Positions 6,173 through 14,856 of a stretch of DNA of 23,956 nt are shown in pieces. The stretch's first letter is position 1. Each line of letters opens with the position of its first letter. The notes beneath the pieces are model-generated. The model saw nothing but the letters and a program-made list of their open reading frames with translations. It was not told the origin of the DNA and made no database searches. Source of the stretch: Rhodocyclaceae bacterium (GTDB lineage Bacteria > Pseudomonadota > Gammaproteobacteria > Burkholderiales > Rhodocyclaceae); the NCBI GenBank assembly GCA_030682595.1, contig JAUXNZ010000217.1:1-23956 (forward strand), read 5' to 3'. The translations under genes were made by a program, and so were the position numbers.

Positions 6173-7378
6173 TCAGAACTGAATCCCCGATTTTTCAGCA
6201 ACCGTATGCATATCCTTGTCACCCCGGCCGGACAGATTGACGAGCAGGATTCTATCTTTCGGCAACGTCGGCGCCAGTCGCGTCGCGTAGGCCAGGGCGT
6301 GACTGGATTCGAGGGCCGGGATGATGCCCTCGTCGCGGCACAAATCGTGGAAGGCGGCCAGCGCCTCGTCGTCGGTCACGGTGACATATTCCGCCCGGCC
6401 GGTGTCCTTCAGCCAGGCATGCTCGGGACCGACACCGGGATAGTCGAGCCCGGCGGAAATCGAATGGGTTTCAATAATCTGGCCGTTGGCATCCTGCAGC
6501 AGATAGGTGCGGTTGCCGTGGAGAACGCCGGGGCGACCGGCCGTCAGCGAAGCGGCATGCTTGCCGCTGGCCATGCCGTGCCCCGCCGCCTCGACACCGA
6601 CCAGTTTGACCGCCGCAAGGGGAATGTAATCGTAGAAAATCCCCATGGCGTTGGAGCCGCCGCCGACGCAGGCAATCACTGCATCGGGCTGCCGTCCCGC
6701 CAGCGCCGACATTTGGCCAAGACACTCCCGGCCGATCACCGCCTGAAAATCGCGCACCATCATCGGATACGGATGCGGCCCCGCCACCGTGCCGATGATG
6801 TAAAAGGTATCGGCAACATTGGTCACCCAGTCGCGCATGGCCTCGTTCAAGGCATCCTTGAGCGTTTTCGACCCCGACTCGACCGGCACTACTTTGGCGC
6901 CCAGCAATTTCATGCGGTAAACGTTGGCGGCCTGACGCTTGATGTCCGCGCTGCCCATGTAAACCACGCACTCCATGCCATAACGCGCAGCGACAGTAGC
7001 GGAGGCAACGCCATGCTGACCCGCGCCGGTCTCGGCAATCACCCGCCGCTTGCCCATGCGCCGCGCCAGCAGTGCCTGGCCAATGCAGTTGTTGATTTTG
7101 TGGGCGCCGGTGTGATTGAGGTCTTCGCGCTTGAGATAGATCTGCGCACCCCCCAGTCGTTCCGACCAGCGCCTGGCATGGTAGATCGGGCTGGGACGAC
7201 CTACGTAATGAGCCAATTCGTACTCGAACTCGGCCCGGAAAGCAGGATCGGCTTTGGCAGCAGCATAGGCAGCGCCCAGTTCCGCCAGGGCAGGAATCAG
7301 CGTTTCGGCAACAAATATGCCGCCATATTTGCCAAAATGCCCATGATCGTCTGGCATGTTGTATTGATTATCTGGCAT
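6173..7378 (-). CDS. trpB: Tryptophan synthase beta chain
   Basis: PLP enzyme that condenses indole with serine to give tryptophan. The 401-residue protein has the PLP lysine in H-T-G-A-H-K-I-N-N (K94) and the phosphate-binding G-G-G-S-N-A-M-G. The frame opens at the ATG at 7378, overlapping the trpF stop by 11 bases; a second ATG (residue 8) is possible and no strong ribosome binding site separates them. The segment Q-M-S-A-L-A-G-R-Q (6691-6716) coincides with one copy of the 26-bp repeated element described separately, without disturbing the frame. Order trpF-trpB-trpA with accD downstream is typical of Betaproteobacteria and Pseudomonas. No leader peptide or attenuator precedes the trp genes, because truA abuts trpF. 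Confidence 0.97.
   Translation of the reverse strand: MPDNQYNMPDDHGHFGKYGGIFVAETLIPALAELGAAYAAAKADPAFRAEFEYELAHYVGRPSPIYHARRWSERLGGAQIYLKREDLNHTGAHKINNCIGQALLARRMGKRRVIAETGAGQHGVASATVAARYGMECVVYMGSADIKRQAANVYRMKLLGAKVVPVESGSKTLKDALNEAMRDWVTNVADTFYIIGTVAGPHPYPMMVRDFQAVIGRECLGQMSALAGRQPDAVIACVGGGSNAMGIFYDYIPLAAVKLVGVEAAGHGMASGKHAASLTAGRPGVLHGNRTYLLQDANGQIIETHSISAGLDYPGVGPEHAWLKDTGRAEYVTVTDDEALAAFHDLCRDEGIIPALESSHALAYATRLAPTLPKDRILLVNLSGRGDKDMHTVAEKSGIQF
6691..6716 (+). repeat. 26-bp coding-embedded element, copy E (trpB)
   Basis: Reads GCCGTCCC then the core GCCAGCGCCGAC sharing its first bases, then ATTTGG; one base differs from the TTTTGG of copy B. Antisense to trpB codons for M-S-A-L-A-G-R. 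Confidence 0.7.
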
Positions 7379-7994
7379 CTACTGTTCTCACTGCCGCAAC
7401 GAAGGCGGCGATCTTGTCGGCATCTTTGATCCCCTTGGCAGACTCGACACCGCTGCTGACATCTACCGCCCACGGATGTATTTTAGCTACTGCTTCAGCG
7501 ACGTTGCCAGCATGAAGACCACCGGATAGCACCATTGGCAACGGTAAATTCTGCGGAATCAGCGACCAGTCGAAGGACTGACCCACACCGCCGTACGCCT
7601 CTACCCAAGCGTCGAGCAGCAAGCCCTGGGCTGACGGATAAACGCGAGCGAATTCTAGCAGATCGAGTTCCGGGCGAACCCGTGCCGCCTTGAGATAGGG
7701 CAAGCCAAACTGTTCGCAGTACCGCACATCTTCTTCGCCATGAAACTGCAGGAGATCGATGGGCACGGCCGCCAAAGTCTGCCGCACGCTGGCGGGCTCG
7801 GCATTGACGAACAAGCCGACGCGCGTCACGAAAGGCGGCACACGCCGCACGAGATCGGCGGCCACCTGCAGGGACAGCGCGCGCGGACTCGGCGGGTAAA
7901 ACACAAAACCGACGGCATCAACGCCGGCTCGCAGGGCGGCATCGAGGTCCATGGCGCGGGTGATACCGCAAATCTTGATACGGGTTCGTCCCAT
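7368..7994 (-). CDS. trpF: Phosphoribosylanthranilate isomerase
   Basis: Third step of tryptophan synthesis, converting phosphoribosylanthranilate to its carboxyphenylamino-deoxyribulose form. The 208-residue TIM barrel opens M-G-R-T-R-I-K-I-C-G-I-T with the catalytic Cys9. It has G-F-V-F-Y-P-P-S-P-R near residue 29, an Asp in the L-L-D-A-W region, and the C-terminal V-D-V-S-S-G-V-E phosphate-binding motif. Length is typical of a stand-alone TrpF; no TrpC fusion is present. The ATG at 7994 follows the truA stop by 3 bases, and the 3' end overlaps trpB by 11 bases. The trp genes thus sit in a long polycistron rather than a regulated trp operon. Confidence 0.96.
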   Translation of the reverse strand: MGRTRIKICGITRAMDLDAALRAGVDAVGFVFYPPSPRALSLQVAADLVRRVPPFVTRVGLFVNAEPASVRQTLAAVPIDLLQFHGEEDVRYCEQFGLPYLKAARVRPELDLLEFARVYPSAQGLLLDAWVEAYGGVGQSFDWSLIPQNLPLPMVLSGGLHAGNVAEAVAKIHPWAVDVSSGVESAKGIKDADKIAAFVAAVRTVDAR

Positions 7995-7997
7995 GAT

Positions 7998-8792
7998 TCA
8001 ACAGATAGGCAACGGTAAGTGCGCCATGATACGTCCCTGACGAGGCAATCCCCACGCGTCGCCGTAATCCACCCCGGCGAGGTAAAGTCCATCCGGCGCA
8101 TAGGTCGGCGCACCTAGGCGCCGATCACCGGTCGCCAGCAAATCGCCCAGCCACTGCGGCGAGCGGCGTCCCATGCCGACATAGACCAGGGCGCCAACGA
8201 GATTCCTTACCATATGGTGAAGGAACGCGTTCGCGCAACAGTCAAACAGGATCAGGTCGCCTTCCCTGGCAATGTCAAAGCGATAGAGCGTCTTGACGGG
8301 GGACTTGGCCTGACAGCCTGACGCCCGGAAAGCGGAAAAATCGTGCTCGCCAACCAGGCAGGCCGCCGCTGCCTGCATCGCCGCGACATCCAGCGGACGA
8401 TGGCACCAGCCCACCTTCCCGGCAAGAACGCCGGGGCGCTCGGGTCGATTGAGCAGAACGTAGCGATAGGCGCGCGCGCGCGCGGCAAACCGCGCATGGA
8501 AATCGTTGGCAACCGGCGCGGCCCAGCGCACCACCAGCGCCGCCGGCAAAAAGGTGTTGGTTCCGCGCACCCAGGCCGTGATGGGACGCTCCAGTGCGGC
8601 ATCAAAATGCACAACCTGGGCAAGCGCATGGACCCCGGCATCGGTTCGTCCAGCGCAAACGACCCTGAGCGGCCCGCCGGCGATCCGCGCCAACGCCGCC
8701 TCCAGGACATCCTGCACGGTATTGCCGCAAGGCTGGGACTGCCAGCCGAGGAATCCAGCCCCGTCATATTCAAGACCGAGCGCGATTCTCAC
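7998..8792 (-). CDS. truA: tRNA pseudouridine(38-40) synthase
   Basis: Modifies uridines 38-40 in the tRNA anticodon stem-loop. I start it at the GTG at 8792, which overlaps the TGA of the preceding gene as GTGA and gives MRIALGLEYDGAGFLGWQ, the normal TruA N-terminus; the open frame continues further upstream, but without homology. The 264-residue protein has the catalytic Asp51 in C-A-G-R-T-D-A-G-V-H-A, then F-H-A-R-F-A-A-R-A-R-A-Y-R-Y and the C-terminal F-L-H-H-M-V-R-N-L-V-G. Length matches the family. A run of alternating GC (8470-8484) encodes the A-R-A-R-A stretch. truA between fimV and trpF is the conserved order in related genomes. Confidence 0.96.
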   Translation of the reverse strand: MRIALGLEYDGAGFLGWQSQPCGNTVQDVLEAALARIAGGPLRVVCAGRTDAGVHALAQVVHFDAALERPITAWVRGTNTFLPAALVVRWAAPVANDFHARFAARARAYRYVLLNRPERPGVLAGKVGWCHRPLDVAAMQAAAACLVGEHDFSAFRASGCQAKSPVKTLYRFDIAREGDLILFDCCANAFLHHMVRNLVGALVYVGMGRRSPQWLGDLLATGDRRLGAPTYAPDGLYLAGVDYGDAWGLPRQGRIMAHLPLPIC

Positions 8793-9382
8793 AGCCAGAA
8801 CACCAGAGCAGAAATCATTGCCAGCAGGCTGCCGATCAGCAGTTTGTCCCGCCAATGGAACGGCGGCATTGGCAAACTGAAACTCTCGGGAGATGTAGCG
8901 TGTGAATTCTTCAAGGTGAACCATTCCCGCCAGTCGATCCGCTGTTTTTGCTCGACAAATTCGAGCACCAGCATCAAGCGCACCACCGTGCGCTCGCGCC
9001 AGGCAAACGGTCTCAACAGACAATAAAGACCCGTCAGCAGACCCGACGTACCCACCTGCTGGTGCAGCAAGGCCAGGCTGGCCAGCATCGCCAGCAAGCG
9101 ACTCAACTGCTCCCCGGCATGCCACAACCCTTCGTAGGTCAGCCGCAGATCACCGCCAATACCCGGCAGGAATTCGCCAGGGGTAAGCAGCAGGAACAGG
9201 ATGGCCAGCGACAACAGCAACCAGCGCGAACGCCTGAGCAGATTACGACTGCGCTCGGCCGCCAGGGTCAGCGCCAGCATCAGGCATAACGCGGCGAGTC
9301 CCATCAGCAATGGTGGCGGCAACCATTGCAAAACCAAGGCAAAGGCCAACCATGAAAGCAACAGCGATACCGGATGCCACAT
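8789..9382 (-). CDS. Integral membrane protein resembling ECF-transporter T components (CbiQ-like), function unknown
   Basis: I do not recognise this gene firmly. From the ATG at 9382 it encodes about 197 residues, M-W-H-P-V-S-L-L-L-S-W..., with hydrophobic segments near the start (two close together), around 55-75, around 95-115, and at the very C-terminus (L-L-I-G-S-L-L-A-M-I-S-A-L-V-F-W-L). A central pattern of paired Arg and Gly residues (L-R-R-S-R-W-L, Y-E-G-L-W-H-A-G-E-Q-L-S-R-L-L-A-M-L) recalls the transmembrane T subunit of ECF transporters. No ATPase or substrate-binding S gene is next to it. A longer frame from a TTG at 9439 would overlap the fimV stop as TTGA, so the true start is uncertain. 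Its 3' end overlaps truA. Transport function is only a guess. Confidence 0.7.
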   Translation of the reverse strand: MWHPVSLLLSWLAFALVLQWLPPPLLMGLAALCLMLALTLAAERSRNLLRRSRWLLLSLAILFLLLTPGEFLPGIGGDLRLTYEGLWHAGEQLSRLLAMLASLALLHQQVGTSGLLTGLYCLLRPFAWRERTVVRLMLVLEFVEQKQRIDWREWFTLKNSHATSPESFSLPMPPFHWRDKLLIGSLLAMISALVFWL

Positions 9383-9435
9383 CGGATGAGTGGGCAACGG
9401 TGCCGGGCAACGCCGTGGCAGCGGCAACCCCGGGA

Positions 9436-12423
9436 TCAAAGATCCAACTGATCGAGTCGCGCGCGCGCTTGGCCCTGCTGGGCTGGGCTACCCTCGTTGA
9501 GAACCTCGTTCAGCAACTCGCGTGCGCCTTCCCGGTCGCCCATTTCCTCATAGGCAAGGGCAAGCTCCAGCTTGGTCGCCACTTCCGAATCATCCGTTTC
9601 CACGGCAACCGCATCGGGATTTGCATCCGGTGCGACTGCTGGCGCTGCTACGTCAGCCCCCTTGATCGCCTCCTCTAAGGGTGCACTTTGCTCTGCCGTG
9701 GCACCCGGCTCGCCCAAATCGAAATTGATGCCCGCAAGATCAAGCGCAACAAACGGTTCGGTGCTCGTTACCGTTGTACCTGGCTCGGTATCGGCTCCGG
9801 TCGGTGTTGGCTCAGCGGCTCCCAACTCCAGATCGAAATTGAAATCAAGCTCGCCCACACTGCTCTTTGCAACGGGTTCTGCAAACTCGATGGCGACCGG
9901 GGTTGCCTGAGCTGAACTCGAATCAAGATCGAAGTCGATCTCGTTACTTGTAGTAGCTGCGGGCGCCAAGACAGCGGAGGGCTCTGCTGCCAGGGGCTCG
10001 GTCGAACTGCCGATATCCAGTGAAAAATCGATGGCATTGCTGTCAACTGCGGCAGTTTCAGCCATCTCGACCGGTGGCGGATTTTGCGCAGGCGGACTTT
10101 GCGTAGGCGATCCCAGATCAAAGTCAAAATCGAGGCCTCCAGCTTCAGCAGCGGGTTGCTGCGCAACCGGTTCCGCGGCAACCGCCAATCCACCTACCCC
10201 ACTGACTCCACTGGCGGTGCCAAGATCGAGATCAAAATCGAAAGAACCGACCTCTTCCTCGACAGGGGGTTGTGCTTCTGCTACCAGAGCCGCCTCGATG
10301 GCGGCTTGGCCCCCCTGGTCCGTCATTGATACCACCGGGCTCACCGCTGCCGCCGCGACCGCGAACAGTCCACCTGTCAAACCCAAACCCGCCGCCAGTG
10401 CGACAGCTCTATCCCAATCGTGCCCCTTGCCACCACTCAGGCCATGCAGTTCGTTCGCCACGAACTCAAAACGGGGCACGCTCTTGCGATTGGCGTAGAG
10501 CTCAAGCAGTTTGAGATGAATGGCCGTGCGTGTCGGATCGGTCTTGAGGCCTTCCAGCAGAATTTCCTCGGCCTGGCTGTCGCGACCGTAGGCCATGTAA
10601 ACTTCAGCTTCGGCGACCGGATCGACGCTTTCCGCGGTCGTCAGCACGCCGCCCTCACTGAAGTCGCCCTGGATGGAGACTTCGCCGCTATCCACGCTTT
10701 CGCTGGCCGCGCCAACCATCGCACCGGATCCGACCGCCAGGCCACCTGCGGCAACGCCGGGTTCATCATGCTGCGCAATTTCTTCCCGTGCCTGTTTTTT
10801 CCTGCGATAGGCGGAAAAGCCCAGGTAGCCAAGCAGGAGAGCGAGTAAACCGCCGCCGCCAAAAACAAGCTCGGGGTTTTCTTCGACAAAGCCGGGTTCC
10901 GGCGGCGGCGGGGCAGCCGGTTTTTTCGCCGCGGGCTGGGTCGGTGCGACAGTTGCGGGGGGCGGTTCGGCAGGCTTGGTCGCCGCTGGAGCTTCCGTTG
11001 GTTTTTCCGCAACGGGAACGACCGGCGGTGCGGCCTCGACCGGTTTCTCCGCTACGGCGGGCGAAGGGGCCGATACGGGTTCAACCACCGGCTTGACGGT
11101 AGGCGCCGGTTCGGGTTTCTTCACTTCCGCGAGTTTGGGCAAGGCGGCCTGCGCCTGCTGTTGCACCTGAGCGCCGGCCTGACTCTTCAACTCAACCAGA
11201 TGCTTAAGATTTTCGAGATTTTTTTCAAGTTCCGCGATCCGGCCGGAGGCCTCGCGCAGGGCCTTGTCACGGGCGATCAAATCCTCTTCAAGGGCAGCCT
11301 TACTCGTTGCTCCGGAGACTTTGTCAGACCCGGCAGATTTAGCAGCCCCGGCGGACTGGGCAGCTTCAGTAGGCGAAACCTCCAGTTTGTCTCTGATCGC
11401 GACAGGCGGCGCCTTGCTCTCGACTTGCGGCTTGATTTTGCCGGCGGCGCGTTGCTGCGGCTGCGTCTCGGTGGCCGGCGCCAGAGCGGCGGCGGCGGCA
11501 AGGCTGCGGCGGTAAGCGTTGAAATCGGCGGTCTGGGCGACAATCAACTTGCGCGCCTCTCTGGCATCGATGCCAGCCGCCACGCCGGGATCGGGCAAAC
11601 GCAGAATCTTGCCGGCACGCAGACGGTTCATGTTATTGCCGTCGAAGGCCTCGCGGTTGCTGTTGAACAGCGCCACCAGCATCTGGTCGAGGCCAACCGT
11701 CGCCGGCTTGTTCTCCAGGGCAATTTTGCTCAGGGTTTCACCGGATTTGACCTGACGCTCGCCGCTGCTTGGCATGAGGACCGACGGTTCGGTTACCGGT
11801 GTGGCGCGCGGTTTGGGTTTGGCGGCAATGACCGGCGCGGCATCGGCGGAACGCGTGGGGAGGGGCTCGGCCTGCGCCTTGGCGGGCGCCACCGGCACTA
11901 CTTGCGGAATAACTGGAAGAACCTCGTGAGGAACGACGGGGGTGACCACGGAGGCCGGTCTGGCCACCTGCAGCATTTCGGGCGGGTCAAGTAGGAAGGT
12001 GTATTCACGCACCAAACGGCCTGCGGTCCAGTTCAGCTCGACGAGAAAATGCAGGAAAGGCTCATTGAGCGGCCGCTCGGTGGTCAACTTCAGCACGGGC
12101 TGGCCATCCGGCTGTTTCGCCACACTCAAGCGTAAACCAGAGAGCGCCGACATGAATTCGATGCCGGCTTTTTTGAAGTCATCGTGCGAAGCCAGTTTGG
12201 CCGACAGCGCAGACATTTCTTCCGGCGTCGCCGTCAGCGCCACCTCGGCATTCAGCGGCTGGCCAATGGCCGAATACACCGTGAGCTTGCCCAGGCCCGC
12301 CGCCTGCGCCTCTGAAACACCCGCGACACCAAAAGCGGATGTCAGCAATGCCGCCAGCAGCGATATCCGCAGCGATGCCCGCAGTGATTCCTGAGGTGAC
12401 GTTGATTTGCCTGGTTTATTCAC
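9436..12423 (-). CDS. fimV: FimV/TspA-type pilus assembly and polarity protein
   Basis: FimV proteins bind peptidoglycan and organise the cell pole, type IV pilus secretin assembly and twitching in Pseudomonas. The GTG start at 12423 has a GGGGAGG site 5 bases upstream and gives a 995-residue protein. Parts in order: signal sequence (1-42, ending A-Q-A-A before G-L-G-K-L); FimV N-terminal domain to about 165; Pro/Ala linker; LysM domain at about 221-280 (V-K-S-G-E-T-L-S-K-I-A); coiled coil at about 378-415; Pro/Lys/Ala linker; one membrane helix at about 514-538; a long acidic cytoplasmic region with six D-F-x-x-D-like repeats (about 728-905); and a C-terminal TPR-like FimV domain (V-A-T-K-L-E-L-A-L-A-Y-E-E-M-G-D). 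The architecture is complete. A candidate promoter lies upstream, suggesting a transcription start here. Confidence 0.94.
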   Translation of the reverse strand: MNKPGKSTSPQESLRASLRISLLAALLTSAFGVAGVSEAQAAGLGKLTVYSAIGQPLNAEVALTATPEEMSALSAKLASHDDFKKAGIEFMSALSGLRLSVAKQPDGQPVLKLTTERPLNEPFLHFLVELNWTAGRLVREYTFLLDPPEMLQVARPASVVTPVVPHEVLPVIPQVVPVAPAKAQAEPLPTRSADAAPVIAAKPKPRATPVTEPSVLMPSSGERQVKSGETLSKIALENKPATVGLDQMLVALFNSNREAFDGNNMNRLRAGKILRLPDPGVAAGIDAREARKLIVAQTADFNAYRRSLAAAAALAPATETQPQQRAAGKIKPQVESKAPPVAIRDKLEVSPTEAAQSAGAAKSAGSDKVSGATSKAALEEDLIARDKALREASGRIAELEKNLENLKHLVELKSQAGAQVQQQAQAALPKLAEVKKPEPAPTVKPVVEPVSAPSPAVAEKPVEAAPPVVPVAEKPTEAPAATKPAEPPPATVAPTQPAAKKPAAPPPPEPGFVEENPELVFGGGGLLALLLGYLGFSAYRRKKQAREEIAQHDEPGVAAGGLAVGSGAMVGAASESVDSGEVSIQGDFSEGGVLTTAESVDPVAEAEVYMAYGRDSQAEEILLEGLKTDPTRTAIHLKLLELYANRKSVPRFEFVANELHGLSGGKGHDWDRAVALAAGLGLTGGLFAVAAAAVSPVVSMTDQGGQAAIEAALVAEAQPPVEEEVGSFDFDLDLGTASGVSGVGGLAVAAEPVAQQPAAEAGGLDFDFDLGSPTQSPPAQNPPPVEMAETAAVDSNAIDFSLDIGSSTEPLAAEPSAVLAPAATTSNEIDFDLDSSSAQATPVAIEFAEPVAKSSVGELDFNFDLELGAAEPTPTGADTEPGTTVTSTEPFVALDLAGINFDLGEPGATAEQSAPLEEAIKGADVAAPAVAPDANPDAVAVETDDSEVATKLELALAYEEMGDREGARELLNEVLNEGSPAQQGQARARLDQLDL

Positions 12424-12513
12424 AATGCCTCCCCGCTGGGGACTGGTTAGACCACATTCAAACGCAGCTTTAGAGCAGGCCAAACAACCGCGCAGCGGAT
12501 GTTGGCGGAAAGC

Positions 12514-12542
12514 AAAATAACATCATGGCCTTAACGGTGCAA
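12514..12542 (-). promoter_or_regulatory. Candidate sigma-70 promoter for fimV
   Basis: On the minus strand TTGCAC (12537-12542) and TATTTT (12514-12519) are 17 bases apart, about 90 bases upstream of the fimV start, in the 151-base asd-fimV spacer, the longest spacer in this half of the window. The fimV ribosome binding site lies in a small CCCC-AGC-GGGG hairpin. Sequence match only. Confidence 0.4.
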
Positions 12543-12574
12543 GCTCAACCTTTGCATTACCTTGCCATCTTCAT

Positions 12575-13696
12575 TCAAGCGAGCAAAATCCGCAACATGC
12601 GCCGCAGGGGTTCGGCTGCGCCCCACAACAACTGGTCGCCGCAGGTGAACGCCCCCAGATACTCCGGCCCCATCGCCAACTTGTGCAGTCGCCCGACCGG
12701 CACGGTCAGCGTGCCGGTGACGGCGGCTGGTGTCAACTCACGCTCGGAAATCTCGCGCTCATTGGGCACGACGCGCACCCAGTCGTTACCCTTGGCGATG
12801 ATGTCGGTAAGCTCATCCAGGGGCGCATCTTTCCTGAGCTTGATGGTCAACCCCTGCGAATGGCAGCGCATGGCGCCGACACGCACGCACAGGCCGTCGA
12901 TAGGGATGCTGCCGGCAGTGCGAAACGCCGGTCGGCCGAGAATCTTGTTGCACTCGGCGCCACCCTTCCACTCCTCCTTCGACTGCCCCCCCTCAACCGG
13001 CACGTCGATCCACGGGATCAGGCTGCCGGCCAGCGGCATGCCACGGAAGTTCTTGGTCGGAAACGAGGCCGAGCGCATGGTCTCGGCCACCTTGCGGTCA
13101 ATGTCGAGGATAGCCGAGGCGGGATCGGCCAGCTCGGCCTTGACGGCATCGTGCAGCACGCCCATCTGGGCGATCAACTCGCGCATGTTCTGGGCGCCGG
13201 CGCCGGAGGCCGCCTGATAGGTCATGGCGGAAACCCATTCGACCAGGTCGTTGCGGAACAGGCCGCCCAGCCCCATCAACATCAGTGACACCGTGCAGTT
13301 GCCGCCGATGTAGTTCTTCACGCCTCGCCCCAGCCCCGCCTGGATCACATCGAGATTCACCGGGTCGAGGATGATGATCGCATCATCCGTCATGCGCAAC
13401 GTCGAGGCCGCGTCGATCCACAAGCCATCCCAGCCGCTGGCGCGTAATGGCCCAAACACCGCCTTGGTGTAGTCGCCGCCCTGGCAGGTGATGATGATGT
13501 CCATCTGCTTGAGCGCGGCGATGTCCATTCCATCCTTCAAGGGTGCGCCGCCGGCTTCGGCCGGCGCCTGGCCGCCGACATTCGATGTCGTAAAAAACAC
13601 CGGCTCGATCAAGGCAAAATCGTTTTCCTCACGCATGCGCTGCATGAGGACCGAGCCGACCATGCCGCGCCAGCCCACCAGACCTACTTTCTTCAT
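12575..13696 (-). CDS. asd: Aspartate-semialdehyde dehydrogenase
   Basis: Reduces aspartyl phosphate to aspartate semialdehyde, the branch point to lysine/diaminopimelate, threonine and methionine. I use the ATG at 13696 (MKKVGLVGWRGMVGSVL), with GAGGTG 8 bases upstream; a GTG at 13705 overlaps that ribosome binding site and is unlikely. The protein has 373 residues, an NADP-binding G-W-R-G-M-V-G at 8-14, the nucleophile Cys134 in G-G-N-C-T-V-S-L, and a C-H-S-Q histidine motif. This is the long Gram-negative type of the enzyme. It lies 22 bases after leuB, so co-transcription is likely, and 151 bases before fimV. leuB-asd-fimV is a familiar order in this class. Confidence 0.97.
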   Translation of the reverse strand: MKKVGLVGWRGMVGSVLMQRMREENDFALIEPVFFTTSNVGGQAPAEAGGAPLKDGMDIAALKQMDIIITCQGGDYTKAVFGPLRASGWDGLWIDAASTLRMTDDAIIILDPVNLDVIQAGLGRGVKNYIGGNCTVSLMLMGLGGLFRNDLVEWVSAMTYQAASGAGAQNMRELIAQMGVLHDAVKAELADPASAILDIDRKVAETMRSASFPTKNFRGMPLAGSLIPWIDVPVEGGQSKEEWKGGAECNKILGRPAFRTAGSIPIDGLCVRVGAMRCHSQGLTIKLRKDAPLDELTDIIAKGNDWVRVVPNEREISERELTPAAVTGTLTVPVGRLHKLAMGPEYLGAFTCGDQLLWGAAEPLRRMLRILLA

Positions 13697-13718
13697 GACA
13701 CCCACCTCTTTAGATTGT

Positions 13719-14771
13719 TTACAGCGCCGCCAACACGGCGTCGCCCATTTCCCGCGTGCCGACGCGTTTGGTACCGGGCTCGTAAATATCGCCGGTACGG
13801 AAGCCTTGCGCCAGCACTTTTTTCACCGCGCCCTCGACGCGCTGCGCGGCCGCTTCATCGGCAAAGGTATACCGCAACATCATGGCAGCCGACAGAATCG
13901 TCGCCAGCGGATTGGCCACACCCTGGCCGGCAATATCCGGTGCCGAACCGTGCGAAGGTTCGTACATCCCCTTGTTGTTTGCATCGAGGGAGGCCGAGGG
14001 CAGCATGCCAATCGAACCCGTCAGCATCGACGCTTCGTCGGAAAGAATATCGCCGAACATGTTGCCGGTCACCATCACGTCGAACTGCTTCGGGGCCCGC
14101 ACCAACTGCATTGCCGCATTATCGACCAGCAGGTGCGACAGTTCGACCTCCGGATATTCCTTGCCCACTTCGATGGCAACGTCGCGCCACAACTGGGTGC
14201 ATTCGAGCACGTTCATCTTGTCGACCGAACAGACCTTCTTGTTGCGCTTCATGGCGGCTTCGAAAGCGACGCGCAGGATGCGGCGAATCTCGCTTTCCGA
14301 GTAGATCATGGTGTTGAAGCCGACGCGTTCGCCGTTTCTGACCTCAATGCCGCGCGGCTGGCCGAAATAAATGTCACCAGTCAGTTCGCGGACGATCAGG
14401 ATATCGAGGCCGGCCACCACTTCGGGTTTGAGCGTCGAGGCATTGGCGAGTTCGGGATACAGAATCGCCGGACGCAGGTTGGCGAACAGGCCCAGATCCT
14501 TGCGGATGCCAAGCAGACCGCGCTCCGGACGCTGCTCGCGCGGCAGGTTGTCCCATTGCGGGCCGCCCACGGCGCCGAGCAGCACGGCATCGGACGCCCG
14601 CGCCAAGTTCTGTGTCGCCTCCGGGTAGGGGTTGCCCGTGGCGTCGACGGCGCAACCGCCCAGCAGGGCTTCTTCCATCTCGATTCTCAGGTCGAGTGCC
14701 TTGAGCACGCGCACCGCCTCGGCAGTAATTTCCGGGCCGATACCGTCGCCCGGGAGGACACAAATTTTCAT
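13719..14771 (-). CDS. leuB: 3-Isopropylmalate dehydrogenase
   Basis: NAD-dependent oxidative decarboxylation of 3-isopropylmalate in leucine synthesis. The 350-residue protein starts MKICVLPGDGIGPEITAEA, with AGGAAG 6 bases upstream. It has V-G-G-P-Q-W-D (about 65-72), R-E-L-T-G-D-I-Y-F-G (about 130-139), the metal-binding G-N-M-F-G-D-I-L-S-D-E-A (about 235) and the NAD-site G-S-A-P-D-I-A-G-Q-G-V-A-N-P (about 275). The L-T-G-D-I-Y-F-G motif and the asd neighbour favour LeuB over isocitrate or tartrate dehydrogenases. The isopropylmalate isomerase genes leuC and leuD, which often precede leuB, are not in this window; a small entericidin-type lipoprotein gene and a transporter lie there instead. 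Confidence 0.97.
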   Translation of the reverse strand: MKICVLPGDGIGPEITAEAVRVLKALDLRIEMEEALLGGCAVDATGNPYPEATQNLARASDAVLLGAVGGPQWDNLPREQRPERGLLGIRKDLGLFANLRPAILYPELANASTLKPEVVAGLDILIVRELTGDIYFGQPRGIEVRNGERVGFNTMIYSESEIRRILRVAFEAAMKRNKKVCSVDKMNVLECTQLWRDVAIEVGKEYPEVELSHLLVDNAAMQLVRAPKQFDVMVTGNMFGDILSDEASMLTGSIGMLPSASLDANNKGMYEPSHGSAPDIAGQGVANPLATILSAAMMLRYTFADEAAAQRVEGAVKKVLAQGFRTGDIYEPGTKRVGTREMGDAVLAAL

Positions 14772-14804
14772 TAAATTCTTCCTATGTGATTAAGCAGGAT
14801 TGTC

Positions 14805-14825
14805 CGGTGCGGCAAAGCGGCACCG
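14805..14825 (-). terminator. Hairpin between entericidin gene and leuB, possible weak terminator or processing site
   Basis: Arms CGGTGC and GCACCG continue past one mismatch into a 2-bp GC stem with a 3-base loop. It lies 31 bases after the lipoprotein stop and 33 bases before the leuB ATG. No U run follows. Confidence 0.3.
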
Positions 14826-14856
14826 CCAAGCCAGCACGGGTGTCGGCTGCCCGCAT

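Noticed and set aside
7368..8000. trp attenuator or leader peptide before the trp genes
   Set aside because: truA ends 3 bases before trpF and trpF overlaps trpB, so there is no leader space and no Trp-rich small frame.
8793..9125. N-terminal extension of TruA
   Set aside because: It overlaps the membrane-protein gene in another frame, and TruA homology begins at the GTG at 8792.
12145..12165. Possible further copy of the 26-bp element in fimV (AGCGCCGACAT)
   Set aside because: Only part of the core matches and the GCCGT and TTTTG flanks are absent.
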